From NCBI GenBank assembly GCA_947172415.1, contig OX359189.1:7950501-8014500 (forward strand): a stretch of DNA of 64,000 bases. Reading direction: 5' to 3'. The notes under the pieces are model-generated. The model had not been told where the DNA came from. It saw nothing but the letters and a program-made list of their open reading frames with translations, and searched no databases. A program made the position numbers and the translations under genes. Position 1 is the first letter of the stretch; every line of letters begins with the position of its first letter. The stretch comes from Chondrosia reniformis. Lineage: Eukaryota; Porifera; Demospongiae; Chondrillida; Chondrillidae. This document shows positions 10,944 to 23,361 of this stretch, in pieces.

Positions 10944-13900
10944 GCAAGTAAGAACTTGCCAGTAGCAATCTTTAATAATAATTTGAACGTATATTGGTAT
11001 TTTCTTTGTATAGTAAAGAACCGTTTACACCGGAAAAACTTCCCAAAGCATACTACTTTCCCACTCCCGCCAAAACGTTATCTAAAAAGGACAAAGAGGT
11101 TATCATTGATAGCTAATAATTCACCTTCTTAAAGACTACACACATAATTTAAACAAATATAAGTTCAGTAGTTGTAATTGACTTTTGTATTCCTTTTATG
11201 GTTGTCATCTGTTTCTGACAGATTTGTATAAAGGATAACGGTGTAGAAAGCTTGGCACCTAGCCAGTCATATTTTACCATGGTTAAGCAACCTATATTGA
11301 GCAATGCAGCAATACCATCTTCTAATACTGGCAACAACACTACTTTAAGTGTAACTGATAGTGCAACCACAATTGTTTCCAGTAACATGTTATTGGAGGA
11401 GTGGCCTTCTACTGATGAGCTATCAAACCCTTCAGTTGAACACAAATCAGAAAAGGCAATGTAAATACCTCTAGATATAAATACATATACTGGATCACCT
11501 TGATACAATTTACAGTGTACCTACCGACATTCTTTATATGTCAGTAGGAACGGAAGTTACGGAAGTACGCCACGGGGTCTATACCATACAAATATATAGG
11601 CTACTGAAACTGTATATGACAATGGTCTTGTCAATTGTTTCATATATAAAGAATACAAAACAATCTTTGAAGTGACAAATCTTCTAAATGGTCAAAAGAC
11701 TAAAGATAAATCATCTCAAAGATAAGTTTGGCTCTGCAGGGCTGCATAGAGGGGGTAGGAAATGTCCCACCCCCCAGGATTGATTTCCCCCTAGACTTTT
11801 GGGAACCCCCTAAACTGCTTCGACACCCTCATACCATTGCCCCCTAAATTTTGAAAATTTCCATTTTGCCCCCTCTGGCCCCAAGTTCTGTATGTAGCCC
11901 TGCTGTGTTAGAAGAAGTCCCAATCATCTAGTATCCTTACCTTTGGACACAATATATGAAGCCAGCTTTCCTTTCTGTATCTCTACAGGATGATTCGGCG
12001 CTTCAAGCATGACCCTCCTTTAAGCAGAGCAGAAAGGACCAAACGGAATAAGACAGACTCTTCCAGCGCTCTCAGAACTGTGAGCAGTAGTCAGTCTGAC
12101 AGAAATGTTGAAGAAGGTACTCTCTCCCGTGTTCTCTCAAAGGAGAATGAGCCAGCAGAGGAGAATGTTCAACAGGATAGTATGACCACGCTCTCTGCAA
12201 GTATTGGGAGCAGCAGTAGTACTAGTCCTTCTGGGATGTCTTCAGTGTCTACTGCTTCAAGACTTCCTCAAGTGTCTACAGATATGAATGATAGCTTTAA
12301 TGAAAAAACTGAAAGACTTTTATCAGAATGGTGAGATAATACTTGAATGTATCTCTAGGTATTTCAAATGAGGTATGTGTACAAATAGAATTCTGTTTTG
12401 GATGTGAAATAATACTGTAGACTACCTTTTAATTCATAAAGTGATAACTAACCGTTAATAAAATAGCTGATAAATATTTACAAAAACTTTAGAATTTTGC
12501 AATTTGCAATTATATGGCGATTGCAATTAAAAGGCAGTATACGGTAATACAAGTTTTATTTATTGTCATCAACTGATTTACTTCACCCACTCTGTCTCCT
12601 GTGGAGCGCAATGAGGTAATGGGCGGAACCGAAGAGCCATGAGTGAGTGGGTAAAATTTAGAGTCGAATGATGATGATAATTAAAGCTTTAAGATTCAGA
12701 TAATGAAATTTCCTATTTTTCTAGAATTTAGTTGTTAAATAATAGCTACATCCCATGCTCAATACACTTATTTCGGTGTGTAGAGATACGTACGTAGATA
12801 TTCCCAGTAGTTTCAACTTTGAGAAATACAACTGTATTACAGCTTACTAACTAAAGCTTTTAAATTCATATCTTGTAGTTTGGACCATCCTCCGTCAAGC
12901 ACACCAAAGACCACTAGATTACCTTCAATTGGTAGATCTCCATCGAGACTTCAAGCACAGACCAGGCTTCCCTCGTCCTATAACTTTTGGGGATCTGTGG
13001 AAGCGGAGAATGAGGATATTTTGCAGAGATGGAGAATGGCAAGGAAGCTGGAGTTGGCAAGGTAAATGTGACTACACACATGACTCATTCACTGACTGAA
13101 GGTAAAAACATGACATACATACAGTACATGTTGTAGGTACAAGAGATCAGTGCTGGTTCATTGTGTTCACACTTGGCCTATTCTGCATTGCTACTCTATA
13201 CAGTGACACAAAGATAGTGTGGAATCATCTACGTATATAATATACATAATATAATATACATAATAGTGGATTAATACTTTAATTTGTAAATACTTTGTTC
13301 CCAGCATGTAATATTTTATACATATGTATTTTGATCTAGTATTAGTCTAAATGAGCTTCAGCAACACAATTGAGCAATTGAACGTTTTGACCTGGAGGTC
13401 TTTATCAACAATAAATGAGGAAATTTAACTAATGCTATTTTCAAAATATGCAACAAATGCCCCTATGATTAGTTAATGTACATATGTATGTGTGTTATAC
13501 ATATATAATTTGCTGGTGTATTTGTATAGGAATAATCCAATTATACCTTCTCGTCAAAGATTTGAAGATTGTTCTTCTCTAGAGCTTCAGATGGGCGGAG
13601 TGCCTTTCCATAGCGTACATCTTCCTAACTCACCAACCCGGCCCACGGATATCCCCAGGTCACATGATACTGCCTCATCCGTTCCTAAAGAAGTCACTTG
13701 TGGATGTCATTCCATGTGCCAATCACAGTGTGATTCTAAACAGGAATGTGAACAATGTACCATTAAATGCTGTACATTAATGCACTCAAACCGCGGGTCT
13801 CATCAGCATAGACCTCTGCCTGGCTGCCATTGCAAGTCACCCTCGAGGAAGTGTTCATGTGTGTCAGTTTGTTACTGTAACAGACCTGATAGCTCAATAG

Positions 13901-16900
13901 CCCCTCAGTCCTGTTTGTGTAAGTGCTACAATAGATGTCACCATGGCAACTGCCAGTGTGGAAAGAAGAAAGTATGCAAACTTAAAAAACATTCCGAGCA
14001 AAGATACGAAGCCCATTCAAAGCCAGTTCAACAGAGAAGAGAGAAATCATTATTAAAGAATAAGTTTCACTCACCTGAAGAAGAGTGTTGCCCCACTTGT
14101 TCACAGGAACAAGCAAGTCAAGAACACCACAACTCCAAAAAGTTTGAAGAAGAAGTGACAAAGAGACCGTCAGTAAGGTACTTCAGTGGTAGTATCCTCA
14201 GCTCTCCAAATGAGACAGCACTGATGGGGGATGGATCAGATTGGGATCTCGGCACTAGTACTCCACGTCGACCTCATATGCAGACAGTATCTCCCAAAAG
14301 GCAGTTAGATGTTTCTCATGAAGAAGCAGCAGCTAAGCGAAGGGAAAGGCATGCTAAGAAGAAGGTGAAGTCTCCATTGCATAGGAGTAGAAGTGCCCCT
14401 GGCAGAACTACAGAGTATGATAAGCCTAAAGTGGTTCAAGGAGATATTGAACAGATGGTTCAACAGGTAATTATTGCTCAATCACGTATACCTCCCCTAT
14501 AGTGACAGAGAGGTAAGTTGGTAATTATTGCTCAATCCATGTATACCTCACCTATAGTGACAGATACGTAGGTTAAGTAGGTAATTATTGCTCAATCATG
14601 TATACCTCACCTATAGTGACAGATACGTAGGTTAAGTAGGTAATTATTGCTCAATCATGTATACCTCACCTATAGTGACAGATAGGTTAAGTAGGTAATT
14701 ATTGCTCAATCATCTGTATATCACCTATATACGTACCTATAGTAAGAGATAGCTGGACAGATGATTATTGCTCAATCACATGTACGTACATTATATTACC
14801 TGTTGTATCCATGACCAAGGGGAAAATCCTATTAATTAGATTTGACTTGAACTATGTGTTCAGTATATTACATACGTACGTATGCCGCTTTTAATAGGAC
14901 TTTGGTCCACCAGCCAAGATCTAGACTTTGGTCACTTGGCTGGTTTAGCGTAATATATTCCAGTAATAGTATAATATAGCCTTTGCATTGTGCAATTACG
15001 TAACTCCCATTTGTAAGTGAATCCTGTATGTTCAAATTGTTGTCTCTTGATAGCCTAAAATGGTGCTGGTTTCAGTATTGTATAGATATAAAAATATCAC
15101 ATTCTGTGTATATTCACAGCCTAATTAACACCCACATTGTATATGAACCTGTAACATTCCATACAACTACAACTCCATAGATGGTATGCACTCTAATGTT
15201 AATACAAAATAAGTTCACTTACGTTTTGCAGCAGTTTTGGTATTCAATTGTATATTTCTGTATAAATGTTGACTTATTACCATTTTAAAACATGAATACA
15301 CATTGTTTACCAAACAGGTCAAAGTGTACTCTAAAATAGGTAATGCAATTACATTAGCATCTATATACAAGAAAATGATATATGAAGTTTATTGAGCAAC
15401 AGCAACATTATATAACGTTTCAACCCGTAGGTCTTCATCAGCAATATGAAAAAGTGAGTAACCTTTCCTCACTTTTTCATATTGCTGATGAAGACCTACG
15501 GGTTGAAACGTTCAATTCCAAAGATTTAATGTTGCTGTTGCTCAATAAACTTCATATATCATCATGATCGCGACAAATAAACCCTATCACTTCATACAAG
15601 AAAATATACTATTAAATGACATCTTACTGTAATGCCTAATGCAACCTTGACTTTAGCTCCTAATATGTTAGGTATAGAGTTAAGAACTCTTGTGTAATGC
15701 GTGTGTAGGTAGGAGGTGGAGACATTTGAGCATTAGTGTTATGCAATACCTAATGGAGCACATGCACTAATTATCACTTTTATCAACTCAATACTGAATG
15801 TTTCACGCATCATCAGCTTTATCAGGTAAACACTGAAAGAGAAAAATTGGCATATAACTAGCTCAGAGCACCATATACCTCTGGGCATAGTTAACATTCA
15901 TAAGAGACTTAGAATAGACTTTCGTCCTAGCTGCATATAGGGCAATCCAATAGGGCTTTTGCATGAGGGTATCATTAATATGCCTAGCTGCATATAGGGC
16001 AATCCAATAGGGCTTTTGCATGAGGGTATCATTAATATGCCTAGCTGCATATAGGGCAATCCAATAGGGCTTTTGCATGAGGGTATCATTAATATGCCTA
16101 GCTGCATATAGGGCAATCCAATAGGGCTTTTGCATGAGGGTATCATTAATATGCCTAGCTGCATATAGGGCAATCCAATAGGGCTTTTGCATGAGGATAT
16201 CCCTGGTTTAATAAACTTTTACCCACTGACAATAGCCAAACATGAAGAGAAAAAGGAGTTGGACAGAATCATAATATAAACTTATTTTACAAGATTAGGT
16301 GCATAAGGCAGAGCACCTACATGTATATTGCTAGTTGGTACAGTAATCTGTATAACCTATATACAACTTATTCTCCTATTCCTCAGGGCCTGACAGCTGA
16401 TTTTGGGAATTCCACCCTTCTTCACCGACCCTAGGACCCTTTATTCTTTTTCATATATAAGTGCTCAAATTATACGTATTAGGCAGGCTAAGTTTAATGT
16501 TGAATGCTATGGGATACATAGTCTAAAGGTGTTACCCATATAATTCTAAATGAAGGGAACTGTGCAGTTTACTACCAGACACTTTGTCTAACATGCTTAC
16601 ACTTTAAGGTTTTCAGAAGTGCTTGTTGATTACTTGACACTGTCGCAGTTTTTGAAAACATTTTAGACTAGTTAATTGCCAAACGTTTGTGTATGGTGTG
16701 AACATTATATTTAATGTATTTTGAAGTGATTGAATCTCTGTAACAAAGCAACATGTTTTAATTGCTTCCTAAAAGGATTAAGGATTACATACTTCATGGT
16801 TGCTACATTCTGATTTGAATAATTCTTACTATATTCAGTTAATCATCTACCCTTCATGCCCTAATGCAAGTGTTTATTGCTATGAAGAGACTTGAAACTC

Positions 16901-19900
16901 ATAATTTTTATACTGTCTTTTCTTCACTCTTTCTATATTTCACTTTTATTTTGGCCTAAAGTGTTAACCATAATATGATGTTCTAGACTATGATGGTGCT
17001 TTAAGGAGCTCTGCATGCAGCAGTACTAAGGTTTTATCTTAAACCAAATGGAAAATGGTATTTTATGGATGATTAGGTTGAACCTGAGACAAATGTTTAG
17101 AGCGTATATATCTCTGTTATATTTAGTTCTTATCTCTGTTATGTAATATCTATCTCTGTTCCGTGTGTTATCCTTCAAAATATATTATTTACTATTTAAA
17201 ATTTGATGCTTGTTAGGCCCTAATGGAATTAGATGACTATCTGGGGAAGCTTGGCAATCAAAGGTGATGTTGCTAGGTGTTGTGGTTTCTGTAAAGTATT
17301 GGATGATTTAAACAAGGTGTGCATTTGAGAACTGACTAGCTGCATCCAATGCTATAATGAGACACACACAGGCTGGTTAAATGAGATCTGTTAACTTGTG
17401 ATTCTTTGATATTACTAATTGTGCAAGACACTTGTTTTCACACTCGGGGAGTTTTCAAAACCTAAATCTCTTGGGACTAGATGAAATGTTCACCTCATGT
17501 TTTTAGATGATCATTTGTGAGATTTGGACTCTAAGCTTATTAGAATAGTATTTTTTGAATATTTGGGCTTTTTGAGCGTCTAAAATCACATTTATGGTTT
17601 TTAGAGCTCAGTTAATAATATACATTTTATTGCGGGCTGACTGTAATAGCACCACTTGTAGTGACGAGTAAAAAGGTTAGATTGGATATACATACATATT
17701 TCTAGTTTTTTAGATTGTGCCATAATTGTGTGTGTTAACAAGCAATTCTTAGTATTCCCTAAGTCTGTGGAAAAGGAGGGGACATGAAGTTTCTGTTGCT
17801 TACAAGCCTTTAGTGCATGAATAATCAAAGTAATAATCAAACCACAAGTAATCATTCTTAAACATCATGAAGAGCCTTAGAGGTAAAACACAAAAGAAGC
17901 AATTGCTGGGAATTGAACCCAGGAGAGCTGGTTATGACCACCAGTGCTCTGCCACTGAGCTACAATTGCCATAGCATGTAATAATTCATAAGAAATAATT
18001 ACTTATATAACTAAGCAATTATTTCTACGTACATATACTGATTAGTAGTGTTTATCAGTACAAGCTAATAATTGGAGACGAGCCGGACAATTCTAAACAC
18101 TTAGCTAATGAATGGCATGCTATAGACATCAGTGGATTTAATTACAATATGTCTTGGTATATTCATGTGCTCCTTAAGTAATTTAGTACTGATTTACCAT
18201 TGTAATGAGATATATGATGCAGCCCTTCACATGCTGCAGAGTTGTCCTTCTTGTTGTTGTTGTTGTCCTTGTAAGATGGTGTGTGTTTGGCTGTGTATGC
18301 TATAGTGGTACTCCCAAGGTTGTGTACCTAATTATAGTACAGCTGCAATTTTGAATTTAATTTCCTATTATTGTATTATCTACATACGTACGTACGTGTG
18401 TACATCCTATATAGATAAGGTGTATGGTTGTTTAGGCCAAAGGGAGGTACGCCGAATGTGGCAATGGTAGTTGTTGGGTGTACACTATAAACAACAGGTT
18501 TTTGATTTTAATGAAGAAGTGAAATTAATTACTAATGTTAGTCTACTTGTTAATTCTTCTGGAGTCAGTTTGGCAGCATTATAATGGAATTAAGATGTTA
18601 TCGATGTGAGGACATGTTCCACACATTAGGCTGGATTACTGGGTGTCCTGACTGTAAAGGAGGCTGTCTTGGATGACCTGCCTTGCAACAAGGATTAGAT
18701 AAGGAGAACTGATACATCAAAGTCTGTTTTTATTACATTCTAACCCACATTAAGTGGATATACAAGCTAGTACGTGCATAAGACCTAATTATGTAATTAA
18801 ATGGACAGATGTATATTGCTACTAAAAATGTTAGATTATTATACCATATTATGTAAGTACTATATCCACATTTCTAAGTATATGAATGATTTTGCTTTTC
18901 CGAATCTTCTCAATTGACTACCTTTTAGACATTCGATAAACTCCCTGCCCAGAATACTGACCTTTATTATTTTAGAAAGGTCAAAGTGTCCCAGGCCCGT
19001 TGTTGTGTCTGCTTGGCGCATCCAAATATGAATAGTTATTTTTCTATCTAATAACTGGTAACCACTTTCTAATTTGTGGATCCACTAGATTATCCATTTG
19101 ATTTAGGTAATGTACATACACATGGTGACATATATGTACATATAATGTCCCTAGTTAACCTTACTTCCATGTGAAACTGTCTTTACCTTAATTAAACACT
19201 ATTAGGCAGAAAGATAAAATGATAGTCTTGTTATTTATGTAGACATATTTTGTGTTTGTATGCAGGTTGTAAGTGAACATTTCTCATTGAGCAGGTCAGA
19301 CCCCAATCTAGTTCCCACTGCTCTTCCCAATGAGTCTGCTATTGATAATTCTCCACAAATTACAAAAGAACATTCCAGTCTACCAAAGATCACTGCTGGC
19401 ATATGCACCATACCAAGTAAGGCTGAAGGTTTGAAACCGGAAGGAAATCCTTCAACCAAAAATGCCAGTGCAAGGGATAGCCGAGGTGATGTTTTACCTT
19501 GGTGTGAAGACTTGGGAGATGCTTTTCTTAAGATGCTAATTGGCAGAGCAAGGTTTTACGAGAAGGCCATCCGGTAATGTCATCCTAGCATGCTGTATAC
19601 AATAATTGTATAAATGATGAGTTATATATCCGCATGTTCTGATGGAGAATGCCTATTCAAATTAGAGACTGTGATGTACATGTATGTACGTACATATGTC
19701 TATATCCTGTGTAAGTCTGTCCATCCAGTTGACATACATAAGGCGTTCACCAGAAATATGGATAGACTTACGTATACTGTACATAGGCTTTAATTCTGTG
19801 TTCTTATTCACCAGAGTCGGTAGACTCCAATGAACTTTAATCAGTAACCCAGGGGGTCGTTATTGATATTAACAATCTCAAGCAATCTATGTGTGTACTT

Positions 19901-20144
19901 ATAATGTAAAGATCTTGCATACAATATCCACATATGTATAATAGTAATGGAATACTTTCCTTAATATATCTATAATAGTCTCCAGTGGTTATTTCTGAAT
20001 TACTTGAAAATTGTTAGACATTGCGACTTACCAGTGAATATAATGTGATAATCTTATTTGAAACCCGGCTCATTGACACATCACATGTGTTATTGTCTAA
20101 TTCACTAATTTGTGCTTCCTTAAACCTACAGGACCAATGTTTAA
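10940..20144 (+). CDS. Unrecognised multi-exon protein with a Cys-rich central segment
   Basis: Exons joined by phase: 10940-10947 (ATG), 11014-11098, 11222-11460, 11989-12330, 12879-13061, 13530-14466, 19266-19573, and a weak terminal exon 20132-20144 (TAA), together about 704 residues. All junctions keep frame; the last exon is a guess. Visible pieces: KEPFTPEKLPKAYYFPTPAK near the start; MIRRFKHDPPLSRAER in exon 4; a Ser/Thr-rich low-complexity stretch; SYNFWGSVEAENEDILQRW with a basic helix in exon 5; a segment in exon 6 (about 13690-13980) with 21 cysteines as CxC and CxxC pairs; and a basic tail rich in KR and SP. Exon 7 ends LPWCEDLGDAFLKMLIGRAR. The Cys cluster could bind zinc, but no known finger spacing is evident. 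I do not recognise the family. A centrosomal or ciliary scaffold is possible but unsupported. Confidence 0.55.
11738..11905 (+). repeat. Dispersed C-rich repeat (second copy)
   Basis: Same family as 3948-4060 and the fuller copy. It opens GGGCTGCATAGAGGGG and closes with TGTATGTAGCCCTGCTG, so its ends are imperfect inverted matches (GCAGGGCT and AGCCCTGC), suggesting a small non-autonomous DNA element. It lies in the intron before exon 4 of the unrecognised gene. Confidence 0.55.
14467..14785 (+). repeat. Tandem array of splice-donor-containing units
   Basis: Units begin at 14467, 14521, 14581, 14640, 14695 and, diverged, 14761. Each of the first five opens with GTAATTATTGCTCAATCA and continues TATACCTCACCTATAGTGACAG. 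Unit length is 54-66 bases. The first unit starts exactly at the exon 6 donor, so the 5' splice sequence itself is reiterated. Reading through the first donor adds VIIAQSRIPPL and a stop. Confidence 0.85.
15373..15563. repeat. Inverted repeat of two head-to-head hammerhead-like elements
   Basis: The left arm (15373-15453) and right arm (15466-15563) are near-perfect reverse complements around a nine-base spacer. Each arm carries GCTGATGAAGACC, UACG and GGGTTGAAACG, followed by a conserved CTCAATAAACTTCATATAT end. The core on the plus strand is 15481-15516 and its mirror lies in the left arm. It sits inside the 4.8-kb intron of the unrecognised gene. Confidence 0.85.
15926..16197. repeat. 57-bp minisatellite, 4.8 copies
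   Basis: The unit starts CCTAGCTGCATATAGGGC and repeats at 15926, 15983, 16040, 16097 and 16154 (partial), nearly without mismatch. Because 57 is divisible by three and contains no stop on the minus strand, it opens a false 19-residue-repeat frame (MQKPYWIALYAARHINDTL). No flanking coding signal supports translation. It lies in an intron. Confidence 0.9.
16375..16440 (-). repeat. Family I hammerhead-like head fragment
   Basis: On the minus strand it reads GGGTCGGTGAAGAAGGGTGG, then AATTCCCA, an A-rich box, AGCTGTCAGGCCC. Helix I (GGGUC/GGCCC) is kept while the core box is mutated (GUGAAGA). It is a decayed copy of the element at 57800. Confidence 0.6.
17815..17970 (-). repeat. tRNA-headed SINE
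   Basis: The minus strand gives a 71-nt tRNA-like head (17969 to 17899): acceptor GCAATTG pairs with CAATTGC, the A-box-like TAGCTCAGTGGC and B-box-like GGGTTCAATTCC are intact, and CTGGT/ACCAG forms the anticodon stem. The loop GGTCATA lacks U33, so a working tRNA is unlikely. An unrelated tail follows, ending in a GATTACTTGTGGTTTGATTA motif that recurs elsewhere. Relatives lie at 61808 and 62563, with fragments near 540, 1008 and 20965. It is in an intron of the unrecognised gene. Confidence 0.8.
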
Positions 20145-23100
20145 GTAGTGTATACAGTGGTTGGTGTCAAGGACTTGTTTCTTGCAAGAGGTGAATATAC
20201 TGGTCCTGATTTATTGTGGATTATTAGTCAGGATTCTACCTAAGTACCCACAAACACTAGCTCATTCACCATTTAATGTAGTTATCTTGAATGGCTTAAT
20301 TAGGTAACATTTCCCAACTGCTCTTGTTGACATATACACTGTATGGTCTGAACTGTTTCCTTCATTGAGTCTTTCACAATATGTTTCCTTGTGAAAATGG
20401 ATGTTTTGGATTACATGAATTGCTATGTATTATCGGGTACATAAGAGTATAACAGAGAAATGTTACTTATAGCGGTTTTAAGGGCTGCACTCTTGAAATG
20501 ATATTCCTCAGGAGGTACTGTACAACAGATTTGTAAGACCACCTGTGTTATGTACAATGTAAGCATTTAAGGGTACCTGATGTCTATTTCCCACCATGGC
20601 ATGATGCCTACTACCTTTTCATTGTACTAGCCAGTAAGGCATCTTTGCTAAGTGTAGTTCTGGTATAAAAATATTTATTACTGTAACACATGCACAGGAT
20701 GTATACATATACATATACTTAGATATACATGAAACAAACCTTTTAAGTGAAAAGTTATACGTGTAAGTGGTATAGTAAATTACTCCAATTACATATGTTT
20801 ATGTATGTATATACATTATTACAAAGATTTACACACAGAAGAGCTAACATACGATATTATAATGTGACAGCTATATTATGTAACAGTATATAACAGTATA
20901 TAATAGATTCATGTGTATATCATTACATACGTATGTGAGAAATTGCAGTGATAACCTGTAAACATCATAAAGAGGGAAAACATGAAAGAAGTAATTGCTG
21001 GGAATCTGTATTACATGATAATTAATTGTATTCTCACATGAGTGTGTGAATATGTAAATTTTGTGGAACATTATAATCACCAGATGATTGGCCAAGAAGT
21101 ATAAATTGACTATACGTAATGGATTTATATACATATGTATTTCATACGTGCTTATTAAAATACCATTTCCTAAAAATATGGTTAACACCAATTTGAAGCC
21201 AAGGAAAAATATTTAGAATAGACTGTTTTCCTAGGAGTGATTGCTTAGGAAAACCTATAGAGCTTTGGATGTGGATACAGTTTCATAGCAATTCTCTTCC
21301 TTTTTCCCCTGGGCCAATTAAACAGCTGTTTTTGGGAATTCCATCCTTCACCAGTACAAGTTACAATAATACAGTCATTACATGTTCATTTACGTACATG
21401 CTTTTGTGTATGTATATGAGGAACATACGTACATACGTAGTAGTACTGGTAGTTCATTATTCATGTTCTCTGTATCCTCTTTGGAGTGTCAGTACCTTAT
21501 ATGAACCAAGGACTCACAAAAGAAGAAGACAAAGATTCCCAAGATCCCCAGGGTGGAATTCCCAGAAACAGCTGTCTGGCCCAGTGGAGAAGTAGAGAAG
21601 TAAATGAAGAAACTCTTGTATCCTCATCCAAAGCTCTCACTAGGTTTAGTTCCCTATAGGCCTTTACTCTAATGTAAGAAAAATGGTGTATTGATTATTC
21701 ATATAGCATGAAGGTTGAAAAACATACTAGTTAATCTTACCTCTTATCTTTGATGTAGAATTATTGACAACATCCTGCAAAGCAAGTGAACTATTTTATT
21801 TAATTGAACCGGTTTACAGATGATTACTTTATAACTGTTTCACCTCATCAGGCTATATACAATTAAATTATAATGTTAACATGTATTTCAAGTTAATAAA
21901 TATCGTTAAGATAAAAAAGTGTCATTATTGAATCACAGAACGTATACCAGTTTTGTACTTGGTTATCAAGAGCTGTCAAATTCAAATGTTTCACATCAGC
22001 AATTAGTATATAGTCACTAAATAGATAACTGATGCTTATGGTGCTATATACTGTTACAATATTAACACTAGAAAGGCTACCTCCTTAAGGGTACATACAT
22101 ACGTACCTATATGCATACATATATATATGTACTGTTTTAAGATTATGATCGACCTTTAAAATTTATTTGCTTGCCTTTATCAGTCATGAAAAGTATATAC
22201 GTATGTAGCTAGCTTATAGGCAATGTGGAGGTTTATATAATTTTTTGCCTATACATATTTGTATATAGATATATCCAGAGATTGTATATATTGCCCAAGG
22301 CTGGTGGTCTTAATTTGTAAGGTTACACATGTACTCAGATAGCAGCCATAAATTCATCTATAAGTAATGGCATTATCAACTGTTCTATACAGTATATGTT
22401 TTTCAAGCTTTGTGTATGTTATCTATATATTTGAAACCTAACCCCTATTGAAAGATGTGAAGAAATTCTGGCAGCTTTAATGTAATCACTCACTCCATTT
22501 AGTTAATCTATCAATATTTTATTGCAGCATTTAGTAGATTAGCACTCCGTGTGTCTATTATTCAACAAAGTTTAAAGGCATGCATTGCTAAGCAATCTTA
22601 CTTCCTTGTTTTGCCACCATTTTCTATTCATAATATGATGTTGCCCACTTACCATGGTCTTGATAGACTTGCAGTCTATTTCAAACGTGGGAAGCCTATT
22701 CTCCCATTACACATGTAAATGGGGTCACTTTAATAGCTCTGTTGTTACCAAGTGCTTCAAAGTAAATTTGATAATTGGACAATGTGAGTATTAATTGTGG
22801 TTATTCATATAAGTGCTTATATAAGTGACTCCTTTAGATTAGATAACAGTTGCAGCTACATATCCCATATATATATACAAGTAAGCATATATGTAGCTCC
22901 TGCTTTCAAGGCCTCAGCAGTATTAAAAGATTCTATACAGAAGAGGAAGAAATATTTGATTTCTTGGGAAGAGTGAGGACAAAGGCATGTCAACTGTAAT
23001 GGAAGTGACTTGTCCTCCTCCATTGGTATATAGTCCATTACTCTTTACTCAGAGCTCAGCTAATCACTCACCTATTCAAAGGTAAGTATAAGTTAATATT

Positions 23101-23361
23101 CCTTTAAAATGCATGTATATCATCAATACTTACTGTGTGTTAAACACAAGACAGCTTAAGAGTATATATTTTCTGTTAAAATGTGAATGTAAACTGTTTT
23201 TTCTTCTTTCCTTATTTGGAAGCAGTTTCTGTCCCTCACTCACACGGAAACATCAACTCCTGCTCTGGACCTTTGCTAATAAATCCTTACACTTATCAGG
23301 GGATTCCCCAACCAGTCCTCCCCTATCCCTGTCCCCCTCACCCGGATTCCTCTCCTCTGCT
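20145..23361. other. Gap between the unrecognised gene and the homeobox gene
   Basis: Apart from the inverted repeat pair at 21215-21715 and a SINE fragment near 20965-21005, I see only AT-rich sequence, ACGT palindromes (for example 22090 and 22200) and short false frames. Upstream exons of the homeobox gene may hide in 22850-23361. An overlapping frame at 23216-23365 looks protein-like (INPYTYQGIPQPVLPYPCPP) but ends at TGA 23363-23365. Confidence 0.5.
21215..21715. repeat. Inverted pair of family I elements
   Basis: A minus-strand copy (about 21215-21360) faces a plus-strand copy (about 21515-21715). Both carry the GGGTGGAATTCCC or GGATGGAATTCCC hairpin, the CAGCTGT palindrome and GGCCCAG. 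The plus copy continues through GGTTTAGTTCCCTATAGGCC to the AAAAATGGTGTATTGATTAT tail. In the plus copy the CUGAUGA box is lost. They lie between the unrecognised gene and the homeobox gene. Confidence 0.7.

Noticed and set aside
15863..16192. Minus-strand frame of 19-residue repeats
   Set aside because: It is a 57-bp minisatellite without stops by chance of length; no start context, splice link or homology. Kept as a repeat.
17899..17969. Functional tRNA gene (Met or opal suppressor)
   Set aside because: Stems and boxes are good, but the anticodon loop GGTCATA lacks U33, CAT is shifted by one place, and relatives with the same odd loop and a shared tail show it is a SINE.
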